From Polytrichum commune (taxonomy: Eukaryota > Streptophyta > Polytrichopsida > Polytrichales > Polytrichaceae), in assembly GCA_950295325.1 (NCBI GenBank), contig OX485804.1, forward strand, positions 14,756,001-14,820,000: a DNA stretch of 64,000 nucleotides, read 5' to 3'. Positions 1-9,811 of this stretch are shown piece after piece. A program made the position numbers and the translations under genes. Under the pieces are notes generated by a model. That model was not told the DNA's origin. It searched no databases and saw nothing but the letters and a program-made list of their open reading frames with translations. The stretch's first letter is position 1. Each line of letters begins with the position of its first letter.

Positions 1-27
1 TAATGTGCATTTGGGTATTGTAGAATC

Positions 28-155
28 ATGGAGGAGGAAATTCCGGAGTATGAGAGGATGCGGAAGAAAAACATCGAGGCCAACAACCAGAAGCTGCGGG
101 AACTGGGTCTGTCACCGATTGGGACTTCTCATTTCAAGAGGCCTGAGGACCCCGG
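28..155 (+). pseudogene. Element 1 exon: basic helical segment
   Basis: The exon encodes MEEEIPEYERMRKKNIEAN and about 20 further residues ending HFKRPEDPG. It stops at a good donor (GTATGT at 156). This charged YERMRKKNI.AN...LG pattern is common at the start of proteins encoded near plant En/Spm-type transposons. The phase (two bases) matches both the exon at 2115 and the shorter copy at 520. There may be more 5' exons outside the window. Confidence 0.5.
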
Positions 156-519
156 GTATGTATGACCAAACCCTAATACAACGGACCCGCTACCGCTAGG
201 GTTGCTTCTGAATTTTGAAACATTTATGAGTCCTTGTAGTCATAAATTGCATACAACTCGCTGAAGACATGACTGTTTGCAGTCATAGTTCAAATTATTA
301 TGACTCCCTGTAGTCATACTTTAAGGTCATTATGACACAGTCCAGTCACATTTGCTTGATTATGACTCCTCCTAGTCATAAAAATATTGTAACTTCTTCC
401 CACCCCTTTGTTGTTGTGCATCACATGTGGCTTCTATTGGTTTTCTATGATCACGCAGTTATGATCATGTGTATGAACAATGTTCTTGTTTGTTATGACA
501 TAATGCGCGAATAATCTAG

Positions 520-594
520 TGGAAAGAAGGGCAAGGTTGGTGCCCACAATGAAGATGAAAGTTTGAACTATTGGAACTCAATTAATACTAGCTA
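520..594 (+). pseudogene. Truncated duplicate of the 2115 exon start
   Basis: The acceptor-like ATAATCTAG followed by GGAAAGAAGGGCAAGG nearly repeats the start of the exon at 2115. The frame gives SGKKGKVGAHNEDES and ends in TAG at 592-594 after 25 codons. It lies just before a direct-repeat-bounded stretch at 597-1146. It looks like a partial exon copy that was duplicated or interrupted by an insertion. Confidence 0.4.
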
Positions 595-596
595 GA

Positions 597-1146
597 ACTT
601 GTGTATGTGTTTGTTGCATATTCCTTTCGTAAGATGAATTCACAAAAGTGCAAACTTTAGCTCTTGACCATTAGAATCTCTCAATTTTGGAGTTCCTCAA
701 CCCTCTAAATCCACCAATCTTTGTTACACAATTTTTGATTGAATTTTCTAATAAAGGTATTCAAGATCGTCTTGAAAGTGGGAAGGAATCTAAGGCACAC
801 TTCCATGTGACACTATGGTTTTCATCACATTTGCAAGCTTGCCACCTACATCTTAACCAAGACCATACAAATATCAATTCCTCTTAATTTTGGTTTTTGG
901 TTTCACATCCTCAAATGTTGGATTTAGAAAGTGAGACTTTGCTCACTGGGTTTTGTCAAGACTTTTCATTTTGACAAGTTTATCACAAACACATAGTGAG
1001 CCGTTGAAGACCAAAGAAATTGTTGGAGTTGTTGAGGGAGGGTGCCACTATACATAACTTATCACCTCACTTTTGAATGTTATTTTAGGTCCAACTTGTG
1101 TAGGTGTTTGTTACATATTCCTTTCGTAAGATGAATTTACAAAAGT
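597..1146. repeat. Stretch bounded by 53-bp direct repeats
   Basis: 597-649 and 1094-1146 are direct repeats of about 53 bp with four mismatches (ACTTGTGTA.GTGTTTGTT start, ACAAAAGT end). The 445 bases between them are AT-rich and hold no convincing gene. The arrangement could be a short non-autonomous insertion or an unequal duplication inside an intron of element 1. Confidence 0.5.
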
Positions 1147-1369
1147 ATGATGAACTGAGATCCTCATATAGGGGTTCAATTTCAATCTTTATTTAGGACC
1201 AATCTCATTACATGTTGTGACCAATTTCATGATTATGACTCCTCCCAGTCATACAAACGTGGAGACCTCATGACTCATTTGAGTCATGTTTCAGCATTGA
1301 CAGTCGTTGGAGTCACGATTTTTGTGAGATGTAATGTCCGTCTAATAACTCCCGCTCGTACTGAACAGT

Positions 1370-1735
1370 GTGGTTCCCGCGACTTCCACCAAAAATGCCG
1401 AAATGAACAATGTACTAGTCAATTTGATAACAAAAATAGCTAATCTGCCTGATGGCATGCAAGTGGAAGTATTTCGCACAATTGCTAGTTTCCCAGCAAT
1501 TTCATTGCCGGTTTTGAAAATGACTTCGAATGAGGTTGCGCGTGTTTTTGAGAGTAGCCGTGGCGTGCCTGTGGGAGAGCCGGGCCCATCTCTAGAGCAG
1601 GGTGGTGGCTGGGGTGTGACCACTCGAGCGAAGGGAAAAAAACAACTTCCTGAAACGGACCTCGATGATGACGAGGACGAAGAGGACGAAGAGGAGACTT
1701 CCGAGGACGAGCGGCCCAAACCAAGGAGGCGGAAG
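1370..1735 (+). pseudogene. Element 1 exon: acidic/basic linker
   Basis: Encodes about 122 residues: a helical N-terminal part, a Gly/Pro-rich middle (EPGPSLEQGGGWGV), then a long acidic run (DLDDDEDEEDEEE) and a basic tail (RPKPRRRK) ending at a GTAAAA donor at 1736. The acidic-then-basic layout matches the exon at 13826-13975 of element 2. Low complexity prevents a functional call. Its phase does not join cleanly to the 2115 exon, so its place in the transcript is uncertain. Confidence 0.4.
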
Positions 1736-1859
1736 GTAAAAACATAAATCTCCGTAGTCTCTTGCATTTGCAAACGCATTTAGTCGTCCGCGTTATTTGG
1801 GCCTCATTCCAAACACATATAGAAAAAATGTTGGTAACATATGTCCGTATATGAATATC

Positions 1860-2090
1860 AATCCATGAGGTCATAATTTGACCCCGAACATGATACTTAG
1901 TACAGTCATGTAATATGACTATAGGTAGTCACATGACTTTGTCCAGTCATATTATGCAATCATATCCTTCCACTCGGCCATGTAGTGTGACTCGATGCAA
2001 TCATGTAACTCAGTACAGTCATGCAGGGTGACTCCACGCTCACATATAGTGTACTGTACGTTTGGGTGTGTAGGGTAATGCAAATGAACC
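1860..2090. repeat. ATGACT/AGTCAT motif cluster (intron)
   Basis: Repeated hexamers ATGACT and AGTCAT alternate at short spacing, for example near 1914, 1933, 1945, 1987 and 2017. Pairs in opposite orientation form small inverted repeats. The cluster lies between the exons at 1370-1735 and 2115-2924. Confidence 0.7.
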
Positions 2091-2114
2091 CAGGTCATGG
2101 CCGTTGCAATCTAG

Positions 2115-2924
2115 CGGAAAGAAGGGCAAGGCGGTCGATGAGGAGGATATCCTGCTGTCCCAAGACATGCAAGATACTATCCGGGCTTGTGAGATGGACG
2201 CCGACGAAGCATCGGCGGACAGCGAGGAGGCAGACATAGGCGTAGGGCATCGTAACGAGCTCCTTGACGAGCTGGAGCTCCGGGAAGTAAGCATTTTGCG
2301 GCGTATGGCTAAAAAAGGAGCTGATCCGACACAACTTCGCGAGAAGGTGCGTTGCCTTGGCCGGACGGCAGAGGTTGAAGGCGGCGATGGAAGCGCGCGG
2401 CTTCGACAGTCGAAGTTGAAGAACCTTAGGCGGTCCTTGAAGAAGAGTGACGAGCTGCACACTTCCAGTGGTGGTCAGCGTTTGTGGGTCGAGGTCGACG
2501 AGGCCGGGTGCCCGACAGGGATACATAGGCCTGACTGGCTGACGCGACTACGCGGGTACTCTCGCGACCTCGACTGGAGCGTCGACAACTTCAGGGCACA
2601 CCCACGGCCCTTGTTGTTGGCGATTAAAGACAAGATGGCCGCACAGTTCGAGTACCGTGGTGGACTCGGAGACGTGCCTGAAGCTATTTTTTTCTTCAGA
2701 TTTTGCGGCAGCAGATGCGGACTCGCAGGTCGAACATGAAGAAACTCATAGAGAGTTGTGGCCCGCTCCCACTGTATGTGAAGAAGGCGCACGTCGACAA
2801 CTTCAAGCGGTTAATTGCCCGGACGGACAAAATCGCGGAAGCCACGCGCATGAAAGCCGCACGGCAGACCGTGCAGACCTTGTCGTATTCTGGAAGGTCC
2901 AAAGGGGAGGTGCGCTCTAGACTG
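2115..2924 (+). pseudogene. Plant En/Spm transposase-like domain (Transposase_24 type) exon
   Basis: After a Lys/acidic start (SGKKGKAVDEEDILLSQD) and a basic segment (RLRQSKLKNLRRSLKK) comes a block that fits the plant Ptta/En/Spm family (Pfam Transposase_24): VDEAGCPTG, a LDWS..NFR segment, AAQFEYRGGLGDVPE, then RTRRSNMKKLIESCG and a C-terminal helix to SGRSKGEVRSRL at the GTAAGT donor. A frameshift in the seven-T run at about 2688-2694 separates the first 200 codons from the rest; one added T restores frame. Element 2 has the homologous FEYVGSKL...RSKMKAW block at 12960-13231. In known elements such proteins accompany the catalytic TNP2 transposase and bind DNA. Family assignment is from remembered motif spacing. 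Confidence 0.6.
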
Positions 2925-2935
2925 GTAAGTGATTT

Positions 2936-3270
2936 TGTGTGCAAGTCATTCAAACATAAATATGTGACAACCTGCAGTCATATAATTGAGTGATATAATG
3001 AATGATATCACTTTACATAGTCATACCGGAAGTCATATGACCATAGATAGTCACACGCTACCTGAATATGACTTCATCTAGTCATATTCAGAGACATATG
3101 ACTTCACCTAGTCATATGTTGAGTAATATGACTATACCTAGTCATATGTTGAGTAATATGACTTCAGCTAGTCATATTCCGAGTAATATGACTTCAGCTA
3201 GTCATATTCCGAGTAATATGACTACAGCTAGCCATATTCTGAGTCATATGACTTTCCATAGTTCCGATTA
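2936..3270. repeat. Intronic ATGACT-N5-7-AGTCAT tandem palindromes
   Basis: Seven or more regular units of about 28 bp at 3067-3265 have the form TATGACT-short spacer-AGTCATAT, with links such as TGAGTAA or CGAGTAA. Each unit is an inverted repeat. This is the most regular cluster of the motif in the window and lies in an intron between donor 2925 and acceptor 3316. Confidence 0.8.
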
Positions 3271-3316
3271 GTATGTTTACGTATTTTTCATGGATCCACA
3301 GTTGCTCCTTTCACAG

Positions 3317-3640
3317 GCCGCAGATTTAGAACGGCCCCCCACGCAGCTGGAGGTGGAAACCGAGCTAGCGACACCCGGGAAATCAGGACGGGGCCGGTCA
3401 TCTTCGTCCAGAGGGCCACTCCCAAATGCAAGAGCGGGAGATAGAGCCCTCTTTGTTACGCGGAGCGAGCTGCACGACTTCCAGGATAGCATGAAGGGGG
3501 AGATGGAAGATGTGAAGGCTATGATGAAGTAGCTACTGCTGGAGGTGTAGAAGCGAACGACGCCCACGGACATGGAACCCCCAGCCACGGCGGAAGCGGG
3601 AGTCGACGTGATCCAAGTAACCGCCGAAAAGGTTGCGTCT
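3317..3640 (+). pseudogene. Element 1 exon with two in-frame TAG codons
   Basis: Starts after the acceptor TTTCACAG. Encodes AADLERPPTQLEVETELATP, an RS-rich stretch and a coiled-coil-like segment (SELHDFQDSMKGEMEDVKAMMK). TAG occurs at 3530-3532 and 3548-3550; both read as Gln if CAG, and coding-like sequence continues to about 3640. The donor (GTTGCG) is weak. No known domain. Confidence 0.45.
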
Positions 3641-3762
3641 GTATACCCTCTAGTACTCCATTCGATTACATATATGGAACACCTTTGCTTCAGCAATGTT
3701 GTATGTCATGCATGAAGATCGTTCACTAATACACGCCTCATGTGGATCATTACAACATGCAG

Positions 3763-3966
3763 GCAACTGGGAAGTCGGCGGAATCCGGGCATACTGGCTC
3801 GACCGCGGATTCGGAGCCACTGCGTAACACCCTAGCAGATATGAGTTGCCAACCCGTCATTGAAAAGAAGAAACCCATAGCCAAGAAGAGGAAGGGCGAA
3901 GCGGAGAAGCTATTGGCGGAACACGATGCACGGCCTACCCGGCGTGCAATGGCTCGACAGAAAGAG
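3763..3966 (+). pseudogene. Element 1 exon: basic linker
   Basis: Follows the acceptor CAACATGCAG. Encodes ATGKSAESGHTGSTADSEP, then a lysine-rich stretch (EKKKPIAKKRKGEAEKL) resembling a nuclear localisation signal, and ends near RAMARQKE. The donor is weak (GTTGAC). No enzymatic domain is visible. Confidence 0.45.
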
Positions 3967-4044
3967 GTTGACATTCATGTCATATGCACATTATACTTGT
4001 CGGATAGTTATACTTACGTGCAAGCTTTATGTCTTTGATTTGGC

Positions 4045-4250
4045 CTCAACATTGGACAGTCATATGACTATGTCGCATAATACGACTGAAAGCAGTCATA
4101 TAATATGACTCTAGGCAGTCATGTTATACGACTATAGGCGGTCATACTATATGACTCAATGCAGTCATGAACATGACAAGTAGCAGTCATATAACATGAC
4201 ATGAGGTTATTACAAGCAGTCAAGTATGACAGGGCCGAGTCATACTCTAA
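4045..4250. repeat. ATGACT/AGTCAT motif cluster (intron)
   Basis: About ten hexamers in both orientations (around 4060, 4082, 4095, 4105, 4117, 4150, 4160, 4173, 4186) precede the acceptor at 4282. Spacing is less regular than at 3067-3265. Confidence 0.7.
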
Positions 4251-4282
4251 CGCGTGCGGCTTACTGGGTTGTGGCCTTCCAG

Positions 4283-5057
4283 GTTATGACGGTTGGAGCG
4301 AGTCAAGATCAACCCGTGGACTTGCAGGAGGACGAGGACAATGAGGCGCCTGGCTCGAAGAGGCCGGCAAAACGGGCTCAGAAAGGAGGCAGTCCACAGA
4401 AGAAGAAGAAAAAGGCTGGCAATGCTCCGAAGACCCAGCCGTTAGCCGCGAAGGTCCCCTCGGTAAGAGTGTCGGACTCCGGGCGTAGGAAAATTATAGT
4501 ATTGAATGTTGTAGGACTTCTTTGCGATATCAGACCTTTGCACGATAGGAGAGAGTGGGGCCCGGATCTAGTCATCCACTACGCAAAGGACCTGAATGTA
4601 AAAATCAAAAAAAGAACCGACTGCGACAAGTTTTTGTCGATGTTGTTCTCTAATTTTGATGTCGGGATATGGTCCCCCGTAGAGCAGAACGTACTAGAGG
4701 TTGTAGGTGCATTTCTTGCATCGGGAACGACAGCTCAATGGAGCTTTCTGTGGGGGAGGACTTACCCCCTGTAGAACCCAATAAGAGACCTCCGCAATCT
4801 ATTTGATATGATTCCGGACCCCACGCACGGCTCAACACGGTGTTTCCAAATCGATTGGGATACAACGGCGACGGCGCGTTCCCCCCCCCTCAAATGTCCT
4901 AAACTTTCTGCGTTGGGATTCCCTAAACCCCAACGATGACTTCCTCCGCAGAATCTGCGGGCCATTCGAAGCATTGGCCCGCAAGCAATCCGACATTGAA
5001 TATTGCTTGGCGTATCTGACCAAGGAGGTCCATCTAGCGTCGGTATCTGCGAACCTG
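4283..5057 (+). pseudogene. FCP1/NIF phosphatase-like domain lacking catalytic Asp (element 1)
   Basis: The exon opens with an acidic then lysine-rich linker (PQKKKKKAGNAPK). At about 4493-4530 it encodes IIVLNVVGLLCD, at the place where FCP1/NIF phosphatases carry a DxDxT nucleophile motif: the first Asp is Asn and the second is Val. KRTDCDKFLSMLFSNFDVGIW matches the family's RPG.DEFL...F.VGIWS segment. After a stop at 4772, other frames continue the fold: RDLRNLFDMIPD, a LGYNGDGAFPPP segment matching the family's NPP.TAIFP region, and NPNDDFLRRICGPFEALARK matching the DD.FL.P.G.LR..LE region. At least two frameshifts separate these pieces. The domain is recognisable but cannot be an active phosphatase. 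Element 2 carries the same degenerate domain. Confidence 0.65.
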
Positions 5058-5159
5058 GTAGGTTCATCGACACATGTAAGCTGCTCTTGGATATTTTTTG
5101 TTTCTATTTGGTTCTCACTCCAATCGCAAACAAGGAAAATGCTGATAACACATGTCCGC

Positions 5160-5420
5160 GTAGGTATGTCATTCCACGAAGTAATATGAGGACCATAGGC
5201 GAATATGTTATTCATTGTGGTCATTCTAATATGACTATGGTCAGTCATAGGTCATATGACTATGTGCGGTCATATGACTATGGCTAGTCACGGGTTGTAT
5301 GACTACGTCCAGTCATATGACTATGCTCAGTTATAGGTCGTAATGATATTACTCATTGTTGTCATATCTGATGACTACGGTGCGGTATATGAATATGTCC
5401 TATCAGATTATGCAATCATG
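5160..5420. repeat. ATGACT/AGTCAT motif cluster (intron)
   Basis: Alternating ATGACT and AGTCAT within the intron that follows the FCP1-like exon (donor 5058, acceptor 5510). Several adjacent pairs form near-palindromes such as CATATGACTATG. Confidence 0.7.
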
Positions 5421-5510
5421 GCCTAGTGTGAGGTCATATATTGAGTATTAAAGCTCCAGTAACTCAACGCGGATTGTTTTACTTGTTGATAATTACGTTT
5501 TCTGCTGCAG

Positions 5511-5675
5511 ACACAAGCAGAAGAGGTCGCCACCGTATTGTCGGAGACGGCTAATGCGATGGTGGAGGACGCACCCTTGCCGTTGGCCACGGGGTCCAAT
5601 GTCGCATTGTTCGACCTGGACTATCCCGTTAGAACCTCAACAAGCCACTTAGATTTCGGTAGTTTACACATTTAG
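5511..5675 (+). pseudogene. Element 1 last recognised exon
   Basis: Follows a strong acceptor (TTTCTGCTGCAG). Encodes about 54 residues from TQAEEVATVLSETANAMVED to DFGSLHI and ends in TAG at 5673-5675. No domain is recognised. The TNP1-like C-terminus seen in element 2 is not evident here, so this may be a shortened isoform or a broken end. Confidence 0.4.
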
Positions 5676-5779
5676 GGGTCATGTAGGAAAGATGAACACA
5701 TTTGGATATGCTTGGAGACATGGACTACATAAAGTCGTTCAAGTTATTGAAATTTATCTGCTCAATTTGTGCGCTCAAT

Positions 5780-6471
5780 TTCTTATTTGGCTCAGTCATG
5801 TAGCGCATGACTTGAATGTGTCGTAATTGCTTGGGTTGTGCCTGGAAATGTGACTGACATTCAGAATTGCTAGTAATACAAATCTAACTCAATACAGTTA
5901 CCACAACGCACAAAGAACTACGCAATGTGACTCTCCATCTACGCGAATATCACTCCATCATGTCACATTATGCATCACATGTTACTAAGAATATGACTAT
6001 AGGACATCATATAATAATGTCATCCCCGCAGAAAATATGACTATCGCCTCAAAAAACATGACTACAAGTAGTCAAAAAACTAGTAGTCACATTCCACGTG
6101 GCCTGCCACGTCGGCAAAATTATGACACATGTAAGTCATATTACACGTCAGCAGAAAACATGACTACATAGAGTCACATGCCACATCGGATAGGTATTTT
6201 TTCTGCCCGGGCAGGTCAAAAAAGGGCACAGACTCCAAGGCTAGTCAAGATATGCCCCACGTGCTGTGGGGATCGTAGAATCTGTCCTTTTATACGCCCC
6301 CACAACCATATATATTCATATGACTCATGTCCGAAGCGACTCGTCGGTAATGACTAGACCCAGTCACCGTGCGCGTCATCCTCATCCGGAGCCTCGTCAG
6401 TCATATTTTGGGATTTTATGACTTAAGGCAGTCATAAATTTCAGTCATAAAATACCCAATCTGTTGTAGTG
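5780..6471. repeat. Subterminal repeat region and 3' terminus of element 1
   Basis: Non-coding. ATGACT/AGTCAT hexamers recur up to the last 40 bases (TTATGACTTAAGGCAGTCAT near 6416-6435) and the region ends in TGTTGTAGTG. The stretch 6085-6200 has repeated CACGTGG/CCACGTCGGC-like steps between the motifs. Confidence 0.65.
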
Positions 6472-6626
6472 CCGCTCGCCGTCCACCAGCAAAAGATGGT
6501 CATGAAAGTGGTGTCCTTCGCAAAAAATTGAGTTCTTTGTGCTTGCGTGAGAAGCTCGAGGAGCTGTCGCCGGGCGGGCAGTACTAGTGCATTATAATTA
6601 ATTGTGATTAGTCAATAGGATGCCAC
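6472..6626. other. Short spacer between two CACTA termini
   Basis: These 155 bases separate the end of element 1 (6471) from the start of element 2 (6627). GC content is higher than in both elements. No gene or repeat is seen. It may be older host or transposon sequence. Confidence 0.5.
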
Positions 6627-6639
6627 CACTACAACAAAA

Positions 6640-7800
6640 TTGACAAAAAATGACTTTATTTTTGTCGTTGAGGACTACAATGACTATTAATTTTTGTATT
6701 ATTACGGACGAATCATAACGGACAAACATTCGTTGGGGACGTGACGTGGGAACCTGGATGCTATAGTCGTATAGGGTAGTCGTAAACATGTTGAGCGGAC
6801 GTGGCAAGCCGAGATGACACAGATTTCACGTGGCATCCACGACACGACCTCACATCCAGGTCATCATCTGACGTGGCATCCACGCCACAACCTCACATCT
6901 AGGTCATCATCTGACATGGCATCCACGCCACGACCTCACCTCCAGGTCATCATCTGAGTTGGCTCTCACGCCATATCAACAAACACGTGGCTTCCGAGTC
7001 AATTGGCCATGTCATCGTTACATATGGGCAACTAATATAATGTCACGTATCCATAAATATAGTTCTTGTGTAGTCATTTGCCGGTTGTTAAACATGACAC
7101 GGCGCATATGTGAAGCACGTTGGGTTTCGCCATGTGGCCATGTGTATCCGAAATGACTATTATGTTACTATTGAAGAACTATATGCTAGTGACATGTGCA
7201 CGGGTTTCGGCCATCTATGAGCACATTGAGCCTTTGTTTATTCTTTCATTAGTGGGACATTTCATTAGTGCCGAGGTGTCAGGGTACACGTGTCTTTTGT
7301 AATGACTCAGACCTCCACGTGGATGCATAAATGACTAGAATTCGACATCATGTACAAATTTTTGTGCTTTCTGTGCGGCCATGATTGTTCCAAGACGGAT
7401 TTGTGTCATGCCATTTTGACTACGAGGAGACTTTGAATGGTTAACAATGACTACACTGCAAAATCTGTGCAGTCATTGATATACAATCAGCATCCATCTC
7501 AACTTCACAGTGACTACAAAATCTGCGAAGAACTCGACCTCAACGACGACAAAATTACTATTTAATGCATACCAATGACAATGAGAAATTGCGTTAACAA
7601 TACCTTTCAAACATGCAACTACTATTCAAGCATTAAAGAGGGAGACTCAATTGGTGAATCGGGATCATATTTGAAAAAGAATACATATTTCAAATTTATT
7701 GTTCAGTTCCCAACAAAATGCGTGGGCGTGTTCTTGAGTGGGTTTAGAATTTACAGTGCGGAAGTCTTCTATATCCTTCCTGATAAGTACGTGGGAGAAA
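6640..7800. other. Non-coding subterminal region of element 2
   Basis: No gene is supported on either strand. The start holds scattered TGACT motifs and small hairpins (TGACAAAAAATGAC...TTTTTGTCG). It includes a 43-bp tandem repeat (separate entry) and a foldback near 7450-7490 (GACTACACTGCAAAATCTGTGCAGTC). Confidence 0.5.
6828..6956. repeat. 43-bp tandem repeat, three copies
   Basis: Units start at 6828, 6871 and 6914 with ACGTGGCATCCACG-type starts and CAGGTCATCATCTG ends. They differ at a few positions. The CGTGGCATCCACG part of each unit is itself palindromic. Confidence 0.8.
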
Positions 7801-7802
7801 AA

Positions 7803-8200
7803 TCATGCTGCTCTCAGGTTCCTTTCATTCCACAGTATGCACCCTCCCACCACATCTTTCACTACCCATTGGTCTCCGTCCTCATGTGGATGTGCAAGTT
7901 TCACGTCACCTAGGTAAACAATGGTCACGTCCACTTTGTAGCAAAATTCCGGAATGACCTTAAAATGAAACTTATCCACACCCCCCACACCGCTGATTTT
8001 ACCAATGGCCACCTTCCGTCTCTTGTTTTTCGGGCTCATCATATGCACGGATTGCCCAACATTGAACTGCACCCATACACCATCCACAAAACAGTCAATG
8101 GCATACCTCATACAATGTAAGTATCTAATTAGCAATGTGTCAGCAATCAGGGCTTCATGTGGCACTGACCAATGTCTTCGTTGCCCTCCAATGTCACTTC
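7803..8200 (-). pseudogene. TNP1/En/Spm-like C-terminal domain
   Basis: The - strand frame reads HWSVPHEALIADT, a Cys/Tyr-containing linker, then a block that fits the TNP1/EN/SPM family (Pfam Transposase_23): VGQSVHMMSPKNKRRKVAIG, ISGVGGVDKFHF, YKVDVTIVYLGDVKLAHPHE and a final VVKDVVGGCILWN, where the family ends in a G....WP-like motif. In En/Spm-type proteins this domain lies at the C-terminus, and here it is the last coding segment before the CACTA end at 6627. Stop codons flank the segment, so it is an exon or a remnant. Role inferred from family: DNA binding or protein interaction during transposition. Confidence 0.55.
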
Positions 8201-8275
8201 CATAATGGACTAAAAAACCACACCAAACAATGCATACGACATTTATACGGTTCTAAAAATGTTCAGGGATGCATT

Positions 8276-8395
8276 GCTTAAGGACTGCTGAATGATTGCT
8301 AAATGACTGCTCAATGACCACTAAATGACTGTTGAATGACTGCTAACTGACTGCTAACTGACTGCCGAATAATTATTGTCTGACTGTTAAATGAC
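8276..8395. repeat. Short AATGACTGCT repeats
   Basis: About ten imperfect copies of an 11-base unit (AATGACTGCT plus one base). The same unit recurs at 14326-14465 and contains the TGACT core of the element 1 motif. Confidence 0.75.
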
Positions 8396-8537
8396 TTTAA
8401 AAAATGTTCAGGGATTGATTGGACAAACCGGACGTGAAGGCAATATTGTATTGCCTGATGTGCTATCCCCTGTTTTGGCACCCCTTCCCAGCAATTTCAT
8501 CTCGGGAACCACATACACATGCAAGTAAAATCCAAAT

Positions 8538-9811
8538 TCAATTAGTCATGGACCAACTAAGAGGAGGGGGGGGACAATGTTCATTGTGAATTTCAAGTTC
8601 ACAACTCCCCTCATCTCCTAGAGCCGTCACAGTAGTCTTTGCCATGTTCTTCGAAAATTGATTCAGTTCACACGCCCCTATTTGAATTATGGATAGATTG
8701 CAAGTGGACCAAAAACTTCCAACATCCTGGTGCACATAGAAGCCTTGAAGAACTGGCCATAAGTTTTGCTGTAAATAATCTTTGTCCTCAAATAAATCCT
8801 TCAGATTTGCAACATAGAAAGGGAGGGGGAATGATCACATTTGATTGTGGGTTGAAGTTCACCCTAGGCTCATGGTGGTCTATGATAACAGTGTTGGTAG
8901 CATCCCAACATGGCCATTTCTTCCAAACCTTGGTCATGAGTTTCACCTACAATGAAACATGATCACTCTTTGGAATTAACTCGCAATTATTTGCTGATCA
9001 CGTAAAAATTGGTATATGGCCTCCCAAATGTGAGAACACTGGTAGGATCTCCCGTAGAACCTCTTCTATATACAACTATTCTTAGTACCCCAAAATGCTA
9101 TTTTGAACATTTTAAAACAGCAGCCTAAGAACTCCATCATCCATGGCCTGAACACGAACCTACGTGTGTAAGTTTTTTTGGTCACACGGATGTTGCAGTT
9201 TAGATTTGGTTGAGTCAATAGGTTGGTATCCAGAAGTGTACCATGCACATTGAAGATCACTAGTTTGGTTTGATTGTAGAGTTCCGCTATCGAATTTAGC
9301 GGCGGGCTTACCTGACCACCATGCGCACTGTTTGAACCACCAATGTCACCTATCTTGCTTGGTGACATGATCTTGGGATTTTTGCTCACAGATTCCGGAG
9401 ATTCTCCCTTTTCCACTGACGCAACAAGGGATGCATCCTCAGCCAACACGACAACGTCTATGCCCTCTACATGCTCATTCTCCACAATTTGCTCCAGCCC
9501 TTTCCCTCCTCCCAAACTCCCACCTCCACCACTAATGCGCTCCCCACTCCCATCTATTTTTTGTGCCACTCCCCTACTTGCGTATTCCATATTTCCTCTC
9601 TTTCCCCCCCCTCTCCACTATCTTCCACCCCACTCCCACCCACTGCAATGTTGGGAGGGCCACTGCTATGTTCTACACCCCCACCTACAACAGCTCCAAC
9701 TTCCTGCTTCCCATCATCTGGGGTTATTGGCTGCCCAGTGGCCGCCGCTCCTGCAGCTCGCCTATTTACACCTCCCTTTGCTATCCTCCCTTTTTTTGAG
9801 ACGTCTCGCGT
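8538..9811 (-). pseudogene. FCP1/NIF phosphatase-like domain lacking catalytic Asp (element 2)
   Basis: Reading the - strand from 9811: a Lys/Gly-rich linker, then about 9264-9229 encodes LVIFNVHGTLLD, where the FCP1 DxDxT motif would be; the first Asp is Asn and the second is His. FVFRPWMMEFLGCCFKMFKIAFWG matches the RPG.DEFL...F.V.IWS segment. After a frameshift near 9075 come IEEVLREILPVFSHL, an intron-like gap, then KVWKKWPCWDATNTVIIDHH; the usual IDDSP motif is IDHHE. A further frameshift leads to NLKDLFEDKDYLQQNLWPVL. The order and spacing follow the FCP1/NIF fold throughout. All expected catalytic acids except one are gone. Homologous to the exon at 4283-5057. Confidence 0.65.

Larger units (their letters stand above)
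28..5675 (+). pseudogene. CACTA element 1 gene: En/Spm transposase-like plus FCP1-like protein, degenerate
   Basis: I infer one split gene from splice sites and matching reading frames. Exons are about 28-155 (donor GTATGT), 1370-1735 (donor GTAAAA), 2115-2924 (acceptor CTAG, donor GTAAGT), 3317-3640, 3763-3966, 4283-5057 (donor GTAGGT) and 5511-5675 (ends TAG). Exon 1 ends with two codon bases that join in frame to 2115, so the 1370-1735 exon may be alternative or belong to another isoform. The gene is broken: a T-run frameshift near 2690, TAG codons at 3530 and 3548, and two or more frameshifts between 4774 and 4930. Introns are filled with ATGACT/AGTCAT pairs. Element 2 encodes a homologous protein. 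The domains suggest a DNA-binding accessory transposition protein; that role is inferred from the family. Confidence 0.6.
1..6471 (+). mobile_element. CACTA (En/Spm-like) element 1, 3' part
   Basis: The right end at 6462-6471 reads TGTTGTAGTG, the inverse of the CACTACAACA terminus that opens element 2 at 6627. Inward from the end lie many ATGACT/AGTCAT hexamers in both orientations, as expected for CACTA subterminal repeats. The interior carries a decayed multi-exon gene on the + strand with a plant En/Spm transposase-like domain. The left end lies outside the window, so length and target-site duplication cannot be checked. No TNP2-type catalytic transposase is visible, so this part looks non-autonomous. 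Confidence 0.7.

Noticed and set aside
7575-7913. 112-codon + strand frame
   Set aside because: It overlaps the TNP1-like frame on the - strand, which has recognisable family motifs; the + frame has none.
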